From NCBI RefSeq assembly GCF_026385505.1, contig NZ_JANIDV010000001.1, forward strand, positions 248,001 through 312,000: a stretch of 64,000 nt of DNA, read 5' to 3'. Under the pieces are notes generated by a model. That model searched no databases, was not told where the DNA came from, and worked only from the letters and a program-made list of their open reading frames with translations. Origin of the DNA: Bombella dulcis (GTDB lineage: Bacteria; Pseudomonadota; Alphaproteobacteria; Acetobacterales; Acetobacteraceae). Made by a program: the position numbers and the translations under genes. Below are positions 34,258 to 44,144 of the stretch, piece by piece; position 1 is the first letter of the stretch; every line of letters begins with the position of its first letter.

Positions 34258-36213
34258 GTGAACGAGACATTGTCCCGTCATAAGGTTGATGTCACTGTGG
34301 TAGAGCAGGCTGTCAGGGCGTCTCATGCCGCCCTGGGCAGGCGTCAGAAAAGTGACGGTCATTGGGTCTTCGAGCTGGAAGCCGATGCAACCATTCCGTC
34401 GGAATATGTCCTGCTCCGTCATTTCCTTGACTGTGTCGATACGGAGCTGGAGCGGAAGATCGCCGTCTATCTGCGCAGGACGCAGGCCGCACATGGTGGA
34501 TGGGCACTCTATACGGATGGCCGGTTTGATCTTTCCGCCAGCGTGAAGGCCTATTTTGCCCTCAAGATGATCGGGGATGACCCGGAAGCCCCGCACATGC
34601 GCAAGGCCCGTGCGGCCATCCTCCAGCATGGCGGTGCCGAGAAGAGCAACGTCTTTACCCGCATCCAGCTGGCCCTGTTCGGGGAAGTGCCCTGGGAGGC
34701 CGTACCGGTGATGCCGGTGGAGCTTATGCTCCTGCCCCGCAAGGCGTTCTTCTCCGTCTGGAACATGTCCTACTGGTCCCGGGCCGTCATTGCGCCGCTG
34801 CTCATTCTGGCGGCCCATAAGCCGCTGGCCGTCAATCCCCGTGGCGTGCGGGTGCAGGAACTGTTCCGGACACCACCGGCCCGAATCAGGAAATGGATAT
34901 GCGGGCCGTACCGCTCCGTCTGGGGGCGGGTCTTCACCTATCTGGACAGGGCCATCCGGCCACTCGTTCCACATATTCCCCGGTCCGTCCATGAGAGGGC
35001 CATCCGTGTCACGATCGACTTCATCGAGAAGCGTCTGAGTGGCGGCGGGCTGGGAGCGATCTATCCCTCAATGGCCAATGTCATCATGATGTATCGTGTT
35101 CTTGGCGTGCCGGATGATGACCCACGGGTCGTGCAGGCCTGGGAGGCCGTGCAGGGGCTTCTGGTGATCAAGGATGATGAGGCCTACTGCCAGCCCTGTG
35201 TGTCGCCTGTCTGGGATACGGGCCTGTCCGGTCTTGCCATGCTGGAGGCCTCGACCGGAGCCAGGGGGGTGATGCCCACCGAGACCATGACGGCCCTGAA
35301 GAAAGCCGCTTCCTGGCTGCGGGGGCGTCAGATTCTGGATGTCAAAGGGGACTGGGCGATCAATACGCCTGACCTGCGTCCGGGGGGCTGGGCCTTCCAG
35401 TATGAAAATGACTATTACCCGGATGTTGATGATACGGCCGTTGTCGGCATGCTGCTGCATCGGATCGACCCTGAAGAAAACCACACGGCCATCGAGCGTG
35501 CCCGTGAGTGGATCATCGGGATGCAGAGCAGCAATGGGGGCTGGGGTGCCTTTGACATCGACAATAATCTTGAGGTGCTGAATCACATCCCGTTCTCGGA
35601 TCATGGTGCGCTGCTGGACCCGCCCACCGTGGATGTTTCAGCACGCTGCATTTCCTTCCTGTCCCAGCTGGGGCATCCCGAAGATCGGGAGGTGATCCGC
35701 AGGGGGCTGGACTATATCCGGGCCGAGCAGGAGCCGTCGGGCAGCTGGTTCGGCCGCTGGGGTACGAATTACATCTATGGCACATGGTCCGTGCTGTGTG
35801 CCCTGAACATCGCTGGCGTGAGCCATGATGATCCGATGGTGAAGCGGGCCGTGGCATGGCTGGAAAGCGTGCAGAACGATGATGGTGGCTGGGGCGAGGA
35901 CTGTGCCAGCTATGAAGGTGCCCCGCAGGGTGTCTACAAGACCAGCCTGCCAACCCAGACAGCCTGGGCCACTCTGGGGCTGATGGCCGTCGGCCGTCAG
36001 GACAGTGAAGCCGTGCGTCGTGGCATGGCCTATCTGATGCAGGAGCAGGATGAGCACGGTGAGTGGCATGAGGCTCCCTATAACGCCGTCGGTTTCCCCA
36101 AGGTCTTCTACCTGCGGTATCACGGCTACAAGCAGTTCTTCCCGCTCATGGCCCTGTCACGCTATCGCAATCTGGTGACCGGCAATTCCGGGCAGGTGGA
36201 GTTCGGCTTCTGA
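34258..36213 (+). CDS. shc: Squalene-hopene cyclase
   Basis: A 651-residue monotopic membrane enzyme that cyclises squalene to hopene/hopanol. The catalytic acid motif is DVDD at residues 389-392 in YPDVDDTAVVG. Many QW-type repeats are visible (GGWALYTDGRFD, SNGGWGAFDIDNN, PSGSWFGRWGTNYIYGTW, NDDGGWGEDC, HGEWHEAP). The start is taken as GTG 34258 because GGAGGA at 34245-34250 is seven bases upstream; an ATG at 34240 and a frame start at 34186 lack this. The stop and the hpnG start share a base (TGATG). Also called hpnF. Confidence 0.97.
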   Translation: MNETLSRHKVDVTVVEQAVRASHAALGRRQKSDGHWVFELEADATIPSEYVLLRHFLDCVDTELERKIAVYLRRTQAAHGGWALYTDGRFDLSASVKAYFALKMIGDDPEAPHMRKARAAILQHGGAEKSNVFTRIQLALFGEVPWEAVPVMPVELMLLPRKAFFSVWNMSYWSRAVIAPLLILAAHKPLAVNPRGVRVQELFRTPPARIRKWICGPYRSVWGRVFTYLDRAIRPLVPHIPRSVHERAIRVTIDFIEKRLSGGGLGAIYPSMANVIMMYRVLGVPDDDPRVVQAWEAVQGLLVIKDDEAYCQPCVSPVWDTGLSGLAMLEASTGARGVMPTETMTALKKAASWLRGRQILDVKGDWAINTPDLRPGGWAFQYENDYYPDVDDTAVVGMLLHRIDPEENHTAIERAREWIIGMQSSNGGWGAFDIDNNLEVLNHIPFSDHGALLDPPTVDVSARCISFLSQLGHPEDREVIRRGLDYIRAEQEPSGSWFGRWGTNYIYGTWSVLCALNIAGVSHDDPMVKRAVAWLESVQNDDGGWGEDCASYEGAPQGVYKTSLPTQTAWATLGLMAVGRQDSEAVRRGMAYLMQEQDEHGEWHEAPYNAVGFPKVFYLRYHGYKQFFPLMALSRYRNLVTGNSGQVEFGF

Positions 36214-36851
36214 TGCTGGGCATTCTGGCAGGGCTGAAGCAGGAGGCACGGCTGGCGAAGCGGTGCTTCCCGGATGCGAAGGTTGCTCTCAGCCATGCCT
36301 GTGAGGCCGGGGCGCAGCGTGCCCTGTCGGCCCTGCTGGATGCGGGCGTGACCGAACTTCTGTCTTTTGGCTGTTCCGGTGCGCTGGACATGGCCCTGCC
36401 GCCGGGGAGCGTGCAGGTGGCTGAATATGTGCATCTGGATGGTGAACACTGCAGGACAGACCCTGCCCTGAGTGCCCGCTTCGGTGCGGCACAGGCGGCA
36501 GTGCGGGGCGGCATCCTGCATAGCCCGGTCATGGTGGGGACGGCTGCGGAGAAGGCCGCTCTTTTTTCCCGGACAGGCTGTCACGCCGTGGATATGGAAA
36601 GCGGCCTTGTGGCCCGTTCTGGTCTGCCATTTGCCGTGCTGCGGGTCATCTGTGATGATGCAGGCCGGGACCTTCCTCCGGCAGCCAACGAGGGACTGAA
36701 GGACGGGCAGGTGCATGTTCCGGCCCTGCTGGGGTCCATCCTGCGTCATCCATTCCAGATTGGTGCCCTGATGGGGCTGGGGCGTGATGCGACCCGTGCG
36801 CATGGGGCGATGGCCCACTTCCTGCAGGGCCTCCCGATCGCCCGGGGATGA
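36213..36851 (+). CDS. hpnG: Hopanoid-associated phosphorylase HpnG
   Basis: A 212-residue nucleoside phosphorylase-like protein. HpnG removes adenine from adenosylhopane to give ribosylhopane, after HpnH has attached adenosine to hopene. The phosphorylase-type motif HAVDMESGLVARSG, with the Met-Glu-Ser nucleoside site, is present, as is the N-terminal LGILAGLKQEARLAKR. The start overlaps the shc stop by one base. The partner gene hpnH is not adjacent; the next gene is rpsB. Confidence 0.92.
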   Translation: MLGILAGLKQEARLAKRCFPDAKVALSHACEAGAQRALSALLDAGVTELLSFGCSGALDMALPPGSVQVAEYVHLDGEHCRTDPALSARFGAAQAAVRGGILHSPVMVGTAAEKAALFSRTGCHAVDMESGLVARSGLPFAVLRVICDDAGRDLPPAANEGLKDGQVHVPALLGSILRHPFQIGALMGLGRDATRAHGAMAHFLQGLPIARG

Positions 36852-37027
36852 GATCGGGGAAAAGCTTGCCTTTCCCGTCCGCTTCTTCTAGAGAGGGGCG
36901 GTATTTTTCGGCTCCATCCGGGGCCGGGGAGTCTATTTCGCACGCATGGCCCGGATTACCTGGTGTCCCGCATCATGAAGGGGCGTTGCCATGCGGAGGA
37001 TAAACCAGAGAAAGAAAGTTTCAGACT

Positions 37028-37795
37028 ATGGCAATGCCACAGTTCACGATGCGTCAGCTGCTGGAAGCTGGTGTTCATTTCGGTCATCACACACGTCGCT
37101 GGAACCCGGCAATGGCACCGTACCTGTTCGGTGTCCGCAACCAGGTTCACATCATTGACCTTCAGCAGACCGTTCCGCTGCTGGATCGTGCCCTGAAGCA
37201 GGTGCGTGACACCGTGGCTTCCGGTGGCCGCGTGCTGTTCGTCGGCACGAAGCGTTCCGCTGCTGATCTGGTTGCTGAAGCCGCGCAGCGTTGCGGCCAG
37301 TACTACGTCAATCATCGCTGGCTCGGTGGCATGCTGACGAACTGGAAGACCATCACGGGTTCCATCAAGCGTCTGCGTGGCATTGACGAGATGCTGGCTG
37401 GCGACACGGCCGGTCTGACCAAGAAGGAAGTCCTCGACATCACCCGTGACCGTGAGAAGCTGGAACGCTCCCTCGGCGGGATCAAGGACATGGGCGGCCT
37501 GCCGGACCTGCTGTTCGTGATCGACACCAACAAGGAAAAGCTGGCTGTTGAGGAAGCCAACAAGCTGGGCATCCCCGTGATCGCCGTGCTGGACAGCAAC
37601 TCCGACCCCAAGGGCGTCACCTTCCCGATTCCGGGCAATGACGATGCCATCCGTGCCATCGCCACCTATTGCGAGCTGGTTTCCGGTGCCGTTCTGGATG
37701 GTATCTCTGCCGAGCTGGCCGCTTCCGGTCAGGACATCGGTGCGTCTGCCGAGCTGCCGGTTGAAGAGACCGTCGTGGCCGAGAAGGCTGAATAA
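37028..37795 (+). CDS. rpsB: 30S ribosomal protein S2
   Basis: A 255-residue ribosomal protein. It starts [20 protein letters not shown], the universal S2 N-terminus, and contains [28 protein letters not shown] and [14 protein letters not shown]. The acidic tail after residue 235 is variable. Codon use is highly biased, as expected. It is followed by tsf, the usual pair. The 176 bases upstream (36852-37027) hold no gene and presumably contain its promoter and leader. Confidence 0.98.
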   Translation: MAMPQFTMRQLLEAGVHFGHHTRRWNPAMAPYLFGVRNQVHIIDLQQTVPLLDRALKQVRDTVASGGRVLFVGTKRSAADLVAEAAQRCGQYYVNHRWLGGMLTNWKTITGSIKRLRGIDEMLAGDTAGLTKKEVLDITRDREKLERSLGGIKDMGGLPDLLFVIDTNKEKLAVEEANKLGIPVIAVLDSNSDPKGVTFPIPGNDDAIRAIATYCELVSGAVLDGISAELAASGQDIGASAELPVEETVVAEKAE

Positions 37796-37831
37796 GCTTT
37801 TCCAGCCGTGGCCCCGTGGCCATGCCAGACA

Positions 37832-37919
37832 GTCCGCCCCGCCTCTCCGTGAGCGGGGCTGGACGGTGAATATATGACGTGAAGCTCATGCAGCCGTGGA
37901 CATGTCTCCCGGCTGCATG
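37832..37919 (+). promoter_or_regulatory. Two hairpins between rpsB and tsf
   Basis: Hairpin 1: GTCCGCCCCGC (37832-37842) pairs with GCGGGGC then GGAC (37853-37864, one bulged T). Hairpin 2: CATGCAGCCG (37887-37896) with CGGCTGCATG (37910-37919), loop of 13, followed by GGTGTTTTATC. Hairpin 2 with its short T run could be a partial terminator that sets the S2 to EF-Ts ratio; that use is known from other bacteria and inferred here. Confidence 0.55.
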
Positions 37920-37945
37920 GGTGTTTTATCAGGGATGATAGAGAT

Positions 37946-38857
37946 ATGGCAGAGATTACTGCTGCAATGGTGCGCGAGCTGCGCGATGCAACAAGCGCAG
38001 GCATGATGGACTGCAAGAAGGCCCTGACGGAAGCCAAGGGCGACATGCAGGCCGCCATTGACTGGCTGCGCAAGAAGGGTCTGTCCCAGGCTGCCAAGAA
38101 GTCCGGCCGTGTGGCTGCTGAAGGTCTGGTGGCCGTTGCTGTTGATGGCAAAAAGGCTGCTCTGGTCGAGGTCAATGCCGAGACGGACTTCGTGGCCCGT
38201 AACGAGGCATTCCAGCAGGCTGTGGAAGACATCGCCAAGGTGGCCCTGAAGGTTGGTGGTGATCTGGAGGCCGTTAAGGCTGCCAAGATGCCGTCCGGCC
38301 GTACCGTTGCTGATGAGCTGACCCATCTGGTTGCCACCATCGGTGAGAACATGAGCCTGCGTCGTGTTGACGTGCTGAGCGTGCCGTCAGGTGTCGTGGC
38401 CAGCTATGTGCATGGTGCCCTGCGTCCGGGCGTCGGCCGTATCGGCGTTCTGGCCGCCATCGAAGCTCCGTCCGAAAGCGAAGCCCTGCTGACGCTGGGT
38501 CGTCAGATCGGCATGCACGTTGCAGCCACCAGCCCGACCGCTCTGGATGTGGACAGCGTTGACGCTGCTGCCGTTGCTCATGAGCGCAAGGTTCTGGAAG
38601 ACCAGGCCCGTGCTTCCGGCAAGCCGGAAGCCATCATCGACAAGATGGTGGAAGGCCGCATCCGCAAGTTCTACGAAGAAGTGGTTCTGCTGGAGCAGGT
38701 CTGGGTGCATGACGGTGAGAGCCGCGTGAAGGAAGTCGTCAAGAAGGCTGGTGCTAAGCTGGTCGGTTTTGCCCGCTACAAGCTGGGTGAAGGTATCGAG
38801 AAGGCTGAGACGGATTTCGCTGCCGAAGTGGCTGCGGCTTCTGGCCAGAAGAAATAA
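37946..38857 (+). CDS. tsf: Translation elongation factor Ts
   Basis: A 303-residue guanine-nucleotide exchange factor for EF-Tu. The N-terminal UBA-like part has [16 protein letters not shown]; the EF-Tu contact motif [10 protein letters not shown] is intact. Strong codon bias indicates high expression. It lies 150 bases after rpsB with hairpins between them, and a terminator follows. Confidence 0.98.
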   Translation: MAEITAAMVRELRDATSAGMMDCKKALTEAKGDMQAAIDWLRKKGLSQAAKKSGRVAAEGLVAVAVDGKKAALVEVNAETDFVARNEAFQQAVEDIAKVALKVGGDLEAVKAAKMPSGRTVADELTHLVATIGENMSLRRVDVLSVPSGVVASYVHGALRPGVGRIGVLAAIEAPSESEALLTLGRQIGMHVAATSPTALDVDSVDAAAVAHERKVLEDQARASGKPEAIIDKMVEGRIRKFYEEVVLLEQVWVHDGESRVKEVVKKAGAKLVGFARYKLGEGIEKAETDFAAEVAAASGQKK

Positions 38858-38884
38858 GCCGTCAGCGGTTTGTTGCCAGGTGGA

Positions 38885-38915
38885 GGGTCTCCGTCATCAT
38901 GACGGAGGCCCTTTT
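38885..38915 (+). terminator. Terminator after tsf
   Basis: GGG then CTCCGTCA (38885-38896) pairs with TGACGGAG then CCC (38900-38911), followed by TTTTT. This is a strong intrinsic terminator directly behind tsf. Confidence 0.88.
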
Positions 38916-38935
38916 TCTGTTCTGAGAGGCGTGTC

Positions 38936-39706
38936 ATGGAGTGGGAAGACCCGGCCATCATCCTGAGGCGGTCCCCTCACGGGGAGAGCAGTCTGCTGGT
39001 CCGTGTGCTGACACGGCGGCATGGTGTCCATCATGCGCTCGTAAAGGGAGGCCGTTCCCGCCGACAGGCTGCCCTGTGGCAGGAAGGGAATCTCGTCATG
39101 GCGCAGTGGAAGGCCCGCCTGCCGGACCAGCTTGGCTACATGACGGCAGAACTGGTCCGGCCCACGGCCTCTTTCCTACTAGATCATCCTCTGGCCTTGT
39201 CCCTGCTCAGCAGTGCATGCAGCCTCTGTAGTGAGGCACTGGCTGAACGTGAGCCGCATGAATTACTTTTTGCCGCCCTGACCCATTTCATGGGCGCTTT
39301 GAGCATTTCCGCTGCGGAGCCGCCTGTGGCTCTCTATTTCCGGTGGGAGCTGATCCTGCTGCGGGAGCTGGGCTATGGCCTGACACTGGATCACTGTGCC
39401 GTCACGAATGTGCGGGACGGGCTGGCCTATGTGTCACCCCGTACAGGACGGGCTGTGAGTGAGGAAGGGGCGGGGGAATGGAAGGACCGTCTTCTGCCTC
39501 TGCCGTCATGCCTGCTCGATGATGACGATGAGGGGGACCCGGCGGCGTGGCTCAGTGCGGCACGGCTGAGCGGGTATTTTCTGCAACGGGCCGTTTTTGC
39601 AGCGCATCACAGGCCTCTGCCTGCGGCACGGGACCGCCTGATGACGGCCCTTTACAGGCGTGCGGAAGGCGGGACCTCTGGACAGGATGAAGAAGAGCGT
39701 GTCTAA
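38936..39706 (+). CDS. recO: DNA repair protein RecO
   Basis: A 256-residue recombination mediator that works with RecR and RecF to load RecA on SSB-coated gaps. The N-terminal OB fold is seen in EDPAIILRRSPHGESSLLVRVLTRRHGVHHALVKGG, the typical RecO opening, followed by a helical C-terminal domain. The zinc cysteines seen in some RecO proteins are not clearly present. The stop is 40 bases before the parC start. Confidence 0.93.
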   Translation: MEWEDPAIILRRSPHGESSLLVRVLTRRHGVHHALVKGGRSRRQAALWQEGNLVMAQWKARLPDQLGYMTAELVRPTASFLLDHPLALSLLSSACSLCSEALAEREPHELLFAALTHFMGALSISAAEPPVALYFRWELILLRELGYGLTLDHCAVTNVRDGLAYVSPRTGRAVSEEGAGEWKDRLLPLPSCLLDDDDEGDPAAWLSAARLSGYFLQRAVFAAHHRPLPAARDRLMTALYRRAEGGTSGQDEEERV

Positions 39707-39746
39707 CCTGTTCACCCAACAGGCCAAACAGGAAGCAGGAGACCTT

Positions 39747-41960
39747 ATGACGGGCGATCTCGCCGGGCATATCGAAGATACACGGCTGGCCGAAGCGTTA
39801 AGTGAGCGTTATCTGGCCTATGCCATGTCTACCATTACGTCACGGTCTCTGCCGGATGTACGGGATGGCCTCAAACCGGTGCATCGCCGCCTGCTCTACG
39901 CCATGCAGCAGCTTAAGCTGGACCCGGGTTCCGGCTTCAAGAAATGTGCCCGTGTGGTGGGTGATGTCATCGGTAAATTCCACCCGCACGGGGATGCGTC
40001 CGTCTATGATGCGCTGGTGCGTCTGGCACAGGATTTTGCCGTGCGCTATCCGCTGGTGGAGGGTCAGGGGAATTTCGGGTCGATTGATGGCGATGGTGCG
40101 GCTGCCATGCGGTACACTGAGAGCCGCATGACCGAAACGGCCCGCATCATGCTGGAAGGCATTGGCGATGATGCGGTCGATTTCCGCCCGACCTACGATA
40201 ATGAGGATCAGGAACCGGTCGTCTTGCCGGGGCTGTTCCCCAATCTTCTGGCCAATGGGGCGGCCGGGATTGCCGTGGGCATGGCCACCAGCATCCCGCC
40301 CCATAATGCTACTGAACTCTATCAGGCTGCCCGTCTGCTGATCGAGAAGCCGGACTGCACTACGGAAGAGCTTCTGGATGTCGTGCCGGGGCCTGATTTC
40401 CCGACAGGCGGCCTGCTGGTGGAGGACCGGCAGACGCTCGTCCAGGCTTATGAGACGGGGCGGGGCAGCTTCCGCATCCGGGCACGCTGGGCTGTCGAGA
40501 AGGGCCGGAATGGCCTCTGGACCATCATCGTGTCGGAAATTCCCTATCAGGTGCAGAAGGGCAAGCTGATCGAGGATATCGCCAGGAAGATGGAAGAGAA
40601 GAAGCTTCCTCTTCTGGCCGACGTGCGGGATGAGAGCACGACCGATATCCGGCTGGTTCTGGAGCCTAAAACCCGCAACTGTGAACCAGACGTGCTGATG
40701 GAGACACTCTTCAAGCACACGATGCTGGAGAGCCGGTTCAGCCTGAACATGAATGTTCTCAGTCAGGGGAAAATTCCCGGCGTACTGTCTCTCCGGGAGG
40801 TGCTGAAGGCATGGCTGGAGCATGTTCATGATGTGCTGGTCCGTCGCACGCAGCACCGTCTGGATACCGTCCTGAAACGGCTGGAGATTCTGGAAGGCTT
40901 CCTGAAAGTCTATCTGAATCTGGATGAGGTCATCCGCATCATCCGGGAGGAGGATGAGCCGAAGCCTGCCCTGATGAAAGCATTTTCCCTGAGTGAACTT
41001 CAGGCGGATTATGTACTGAACATGCGTCTGCGGTCCCTGCGGCGTCTGGAAGAAATGGAAATCCGCAAGGAGTGGGATGGTCTGGGCAGGGAGCAGGCGT
41101 CACTTGAAGCCCTTCTGGGGTCCGAGAAACGCCGCTGGACCCGGATCGGGAAAGACCTCCAGAAGATGCAGGCCTTGTTTGAAGGTGGTCCTTACGGCCA
41201 GCGGCGCACAATCATGGGTGAGGCCCCGGTCAGCATTGACACCTCTGCCGCTCTGGCCGTGGAGCGTGAGCCTGTCACGGTCCTGCTCTCGCAGGAAGGC
41301 TGGGTCCGTGCCGTCAAGGGGCATGGGCATGATGTGGAGAACCATCGCTTCAAGGAAGGGGATGGGCTGGCCTGGCATGTCGAGTGCCAGAGTACGGACC
41401 GCCTCTGCCTGATGGCCGCAGGTGGACGGGCCTTCACGCTGAAGGTGGCAGACCTGCCCCGTGGGCGGGGCTTTGGCCAGCCCGTACGGACACTGGCTGA
41501 TCTGGCACAGGACGATCATGTGGTGGCCTTCTTTGCCTTTGGGGATGATGACACCCGTTATTTCCTGACCAGCAGTGATGGAAAAGGGATGCAGGTGACC
41601 GCCCGTAATCTTTCTGCCGAGAAACGGACGGGCCGTCAGGTCTTTAATCTGCGAGATGGAGGGCGGATACAGTTCGTCTATCCTGCCGGAGAAGGGACGC
41701 ATGTTCTCTGTCTGACAACGGCCAAACGTGCCCTCATCTTCCCGCTGGATCAGGTGGCCGAGATGGCCAGGGGGAGCGGTGTCAGCCTCCAGAAACTGGC
41801 GGATGATGCGGCCATGCAGCATGTCTGTCTGTTCACTCTGGCGGAAGGTCTTGTCTGGAAGGAAGGGCAGAGAACCCGCTCTCCGGATGATCTGGCCCAG
41901 CTGGAAGGGCGGCGCGGCTCCGTCGGCAAGGTGGCTCCGCAATGGATGCTGCGGAAATAA
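39747..41960 (+). CDS. parC: DNA topoisomerase IV subunit A
   Basis: A 737-residue subunit that separates daughter chromosomes. The start is ATG 39747 with GGAG five bases upstream; an open frame reaches back to 39660 within recO but is not needed. The active-site tyrosine is Tyr123 in [12 protein letters not shown]. The quinolone-determining region reads [15 protein letters not shown], so the position of E. coli ParC Ser80 is alanine. The C-terminal part forms the beta-pinwheel (blades with [13 protein letters not shown] and similar). It ends in a basic tail. Confidence 0.95.
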   Translation: MTGDLAGHIEDTRLAEALSERYLAYAMSTITSRSLPDVRDGLKPVHRRLLYAMQQLKLDPGSGFKKCARVVGDVIGKFHPHGDASVYDALVRLAQDFAVRYPLVEGQGNFGSIDGDGAAAMRYTESRMTETARIMLEGIGDDAVDFRPTYDNEDQEPVVLPGLFPNLLANGAAGIAVGMATSIPPHNATELYQAARLLIEKPDCTTEELLDVVPGPDFPTGGLLVEDRQTLVQAYETGRGSFRIRARWAVEKGRNGLWTIIVSEIPYQVQKGKLIEDIARKMEEKKLPLLADVRDESTTDIRLVLEPKTRNCEPDVLMETLFKHTMLESRFSLNMNVLSQGKIPGVLSLREVLKAWLEHVHDVLVRRTQHRLDTVLKRLEILEGFLKVYLNLDEVIRIIREEDEPKPALMKAFSLSELQADYVLNMRLRSLRRLEEMEIRKEWDGLGREQASLEALLGSEKRRWTRIGKDLQKMQALFEGGPYGQRRTIMGEAPVSIDTSAALAVEREPVTVLLSQEGWVRAVKGHGHDVENHRFKEGDGLAWHVECQSTDRLCLMAAGGRAFTLKVADLPRGRGFGQPVRTLADLAQDDHVVAFFAFGDDDTRYFLTSSDGKGMQVTARNLSAEKRTGRQVFNLRDGGRIQFVYPAGEGTHVLCLTTAKRALIFPLDQVAEMARGSGVSLQKLADDAAMQHVCLFTLAEGLVWKEGQRTRSPDDLAQLEGRRGSVGKVAPQWMLRK

Positions 41961-41976
41961 CAGCAACATGGTCATG

Positions 41977-42026
41977 AGCCAGCCTGTTTCTCTGCCTGTC
42001 GTCAGACAGGAGGAAACAGGCTGGCT
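41977..42026 (+). promoter_or_regulatory. Very stable hairpin between parC and cls
   Basis: AGCCAGCCTGTTTC (41977-41990) and GAAACAGGCTGGCT (42013-42026) are perfect complements over 14 bases. Inside them CCTGTC (41995-42000) and GACAGG (42005-42010) form a second stem capped by GTCA. There is no T tail. It begins 17 bases after the parC stop and ends shortly before the cls ribosome site, so it may block or process the parC-cls mRNA. Confidence 0.7.
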
Positions 42027-42053
42027 GATGCATGATGGAAGGAGGAGAAGGAC

Positions 42054-43475
42054 ATGGCGGAGCTGTTTTCGGTCACGTTTCTGCTGGGGCTGCTGTCTGT
42101 CAGTCTTTCTCTGCTGGCAACGGCCCATATCTTGCTCACCAAACGGGATACGGCTGCGGCAACGGGCTGGATCGGGTTCTGCTGGTTCATGCCCTATATG
42201 GGATCGCTGCTCTATCTCTGTTTCGGGATCAACCGGGTCCGTCGCCGGGCGCAGAAACTGCGTGAGGACGTTGACCCGGAAGAGACGGCCTTTCTGGCAA
42301 CGTGGACCCATGATGCGTCGGACAGCTTCATGTATCCCCTGGTCGGGATGCTGGATGAGCTGACAGGTCTGCCCCTGCTCAAGGGGAACAGGGTGGAGTG
42401 TCTGCATGATGGCGACAATGCCTATCCCTGCATGCTGGACAGCATTGCGCAGGCACGGCATTCTATCCTGCTCTGTTCTTACATTTTCCGATATGACCGG
42501 ATAGGACGGACATTCGTGGACGCACTGGTGGCGGCCCACCAGCGTGGGGTTGAGGTGTGTGTGCTGGTGGATGGCGTCGGGAGTGGCTATCTCTACAGCC
42601 CCATCATCCAGCATCTGCGGCGGCAGAACATACGCTGTGCCCGTTTCATGCATTCACTCTGGCCGTGGCGGATGCCGTTCATCAATCTGCGGGATCATCG
42701 CAAGATACTGGTGGTTGATGGCCATGTCGGCTTCATGGGGGGGCTGAATATCGGGGATGAGAATGTATTCAGTCAGCCAGAGGGGCGGCGCATCCCGGTG
42801 GCAGACACGCATTTCTGTCTGGAAGGGCCTGTGGTGCAGCAGCTTTCAGAGGTCTTTGCCCGGGACTGGTCCTTCACCACGGGAGAAACGCTGGAAGGGG
42901 AGAGATATTTCCCCGTTCCCGTGTCGGCAGGCACCATCCCCGCCCGTGTCGTGACGTCCGGGCCGGATACGGACATCGAGAAGATCGAATATACGATCCT
43001 TCAGGCGGTCATTCTGGCCCGGAGCCATGTCTGTTTCATGACGCCCTATTTCATCCCGGATGACCGCTTTGCGACGGAGCTGGGGCTGGCCGCCCTGCGT
43101 GGGGTGCGGGTTGATATTGTCGTGCCCCGGCGGAGCAACCATCCGATAACGGATTATGCCCGTGATGCCTGCCTGAGGCTGCTGGTGCGGTCCGGCTGCC
43201 GGGTCTGGCTGGGTGATCCGCCTTTCAACCATTCCAAGCTCATGACGGTTGACCGGGCATGGAGTTTCGTGGGCAGTGCCAATCTGGACAGGCGATCCCT
43301 GCGGCTCAATTTTGAATGCAACATGACCCTGCATGACGCCGATACGGCCGGTCATCTGGAAGAATTCATTTTGGGGCACTGCCATCACCAGCTGGAACTG
43401 CCGGAGATAGAATCATGGCCGCTCATGGTCCGGTTACGGAATGCGGCCTGCCGTCTTCTGCTTCCGTATCTTTGA
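42054..43475 (+). CDS. cls: Cardiolipin synthase (phospholipase D superfamily)
   Basis: A 473-residue membrane enzyme. Two N-terminal hydrophobic helices (LLGLLSVSLSLLATAHILL and WIGFCWFMPYMGSLLYLCF) are followed by two HKD domains: HRKILVVDGHVGFMGGLN and HSKLMTVDRAWSFVGSANLD. Bacterial Cls joins two phosphatidylglycerols, or PG and PE in some types, into cardiolipin. GGAGGAGAAGG lies just before the ATG. Its last 42 bases overlap the convergent EEP-family gene. Confidence 0.93.
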   Translation: MAELFSVTFLLGLLSVSLSLLATAHILLTKRDTAAATGWIGFCWFMPYMGSLLYLCFGINRVRRRAQKLREDVDPEETAFLATWTHDASDSFMYPLVGMLDELTGLPLLKGNRVECLHDGDNAYPCMLDSIAQARHSILLCSYIFRYDRIGRTFVDALVAAHQRGVEVCVLVDGVGSGYLYSPIIQHLRRQNIRCARFMHSLWPWRMPFINLRDHRKILVVDGHVGFMGGLNIGDENVFSQPEGRRIPVADTHFCLEGPVVQQLSEVFARDWSFTTGETLEGERYFPVPVSAGTIPARVVTSGPDTDIEKIEYTILQAVILARSHVCFMTPYFIPDDRFATELGLAALRGVRVDIVVPRRSNHPITDYARDACLRLLVRSGCRVWLGDPPFNHSKLMTVDRAWSFVGSANLDRRSLRLNFECNMTLHDADTAGHLEEFILGHCHHQLELPEIESWPLMVRLRNAACRLLLPYL

Positions 43476-44144
43476 AATCAGGCCGGAAGGTTCCGTTACG
43501 GGGGCCGGTTGCAGCGTGACGGCAATGGGGCGGTGATCCGATCCGAAGCGGGGATAGACCCGCTTGTCCAGCAGGGAGAACCCCCGGACGAGGCAGCGGT
43601 CCAGCCTCAGGGGGACTTTGTCGAGCATACGGTGGGTCTGCTCCCGTGGTCCGACATCTTCAAAACCACGCAGCATGGCAGGGCCGACCTGATTGAAGTC
43701 CCCGATGATGATGGCCCGTTCTGACAGTTCCTGCCGGATGAGGCGCAGCTGACGGCGGTTGAGAATGGGGCCATGAGATAGGTGAACATTGGCGATGGTG
43801 AATGGCCCGAAACCGGTATCAAATTCCAGCAGCTGGGCGGACCGCCATGCGGCCAGACCGGGCGGGAGCATGTGCAGACGGGGTGGGGTGAGGAAGGGAT
43901 GGCGGCTCCAGCAGGCCGTGCCGTGAACACGCCTTTCCGAGGCCAGACGGCTGAAATGCCCCCCCATGAGATCCGGCAGACGGGTAGTGAACAGGCGGCA
44001 TTCCTGCATCAGCAGAATGTCGGGTCTGGTGACACGGATGAGGAGGCGGATATCCTCAAGCGTGGCCCCATCTTCATGAAAGAGGTTCCAGCTGACAAGC
44101 CGGAGGGCATGAGGGGCTGCAAGGGGTGATGTCGGGTCCTGCAT
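43434..44144 (-). CDS. Endonuclease/exonuclease/phosphatase (EEP) family protein
   Basis: About 236 residues with the full set of EEP-fold motifs: VSWNLFHEDG, ILLMQECR, IANVHLSHGP, IIIGDFNQVG and FGSDHRPIAV. These carry the metal-binding Asn, Glu, His, Asp and the catalytic Asp-His pair. Substrates in this fold include DNA, phosphoinositides and other phosphodiesters; none can be chosen here. The start is uncertain: ATG 44144 is used, TTG 44168 is possible. It overlaps the end of cls tail to tail. Confidence 0.83.
   Translation of the reverse strand: MQDPTSPLAAPHALRLVSWNLFHEDGATLEDIRLLIRVTRPDILLMQECRLFTTRLPDLMGGHFSRLASERRVHGTACWSRHPFLTPPRLHMLPPGLAAWRSAQLLEFDTGFGPFTIANVHLSHGPILNRRQLRLIRQELSERAIIIGDFNQVGPAMLRGFEDVGPREQTHRMLDKVPLRLDRCLVRGFSLLDKRVYPRFGSDHRPIAVTLQPAPVTEPSGLISKIRKQKTAGRIP

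Noticed and set aside
41100..42653. A 517-codon minus-strand frame spanning parC and cls
   Set aside because: It crosses two well-supported plus-strand genes and the parC-cls hairpin; no motif found.
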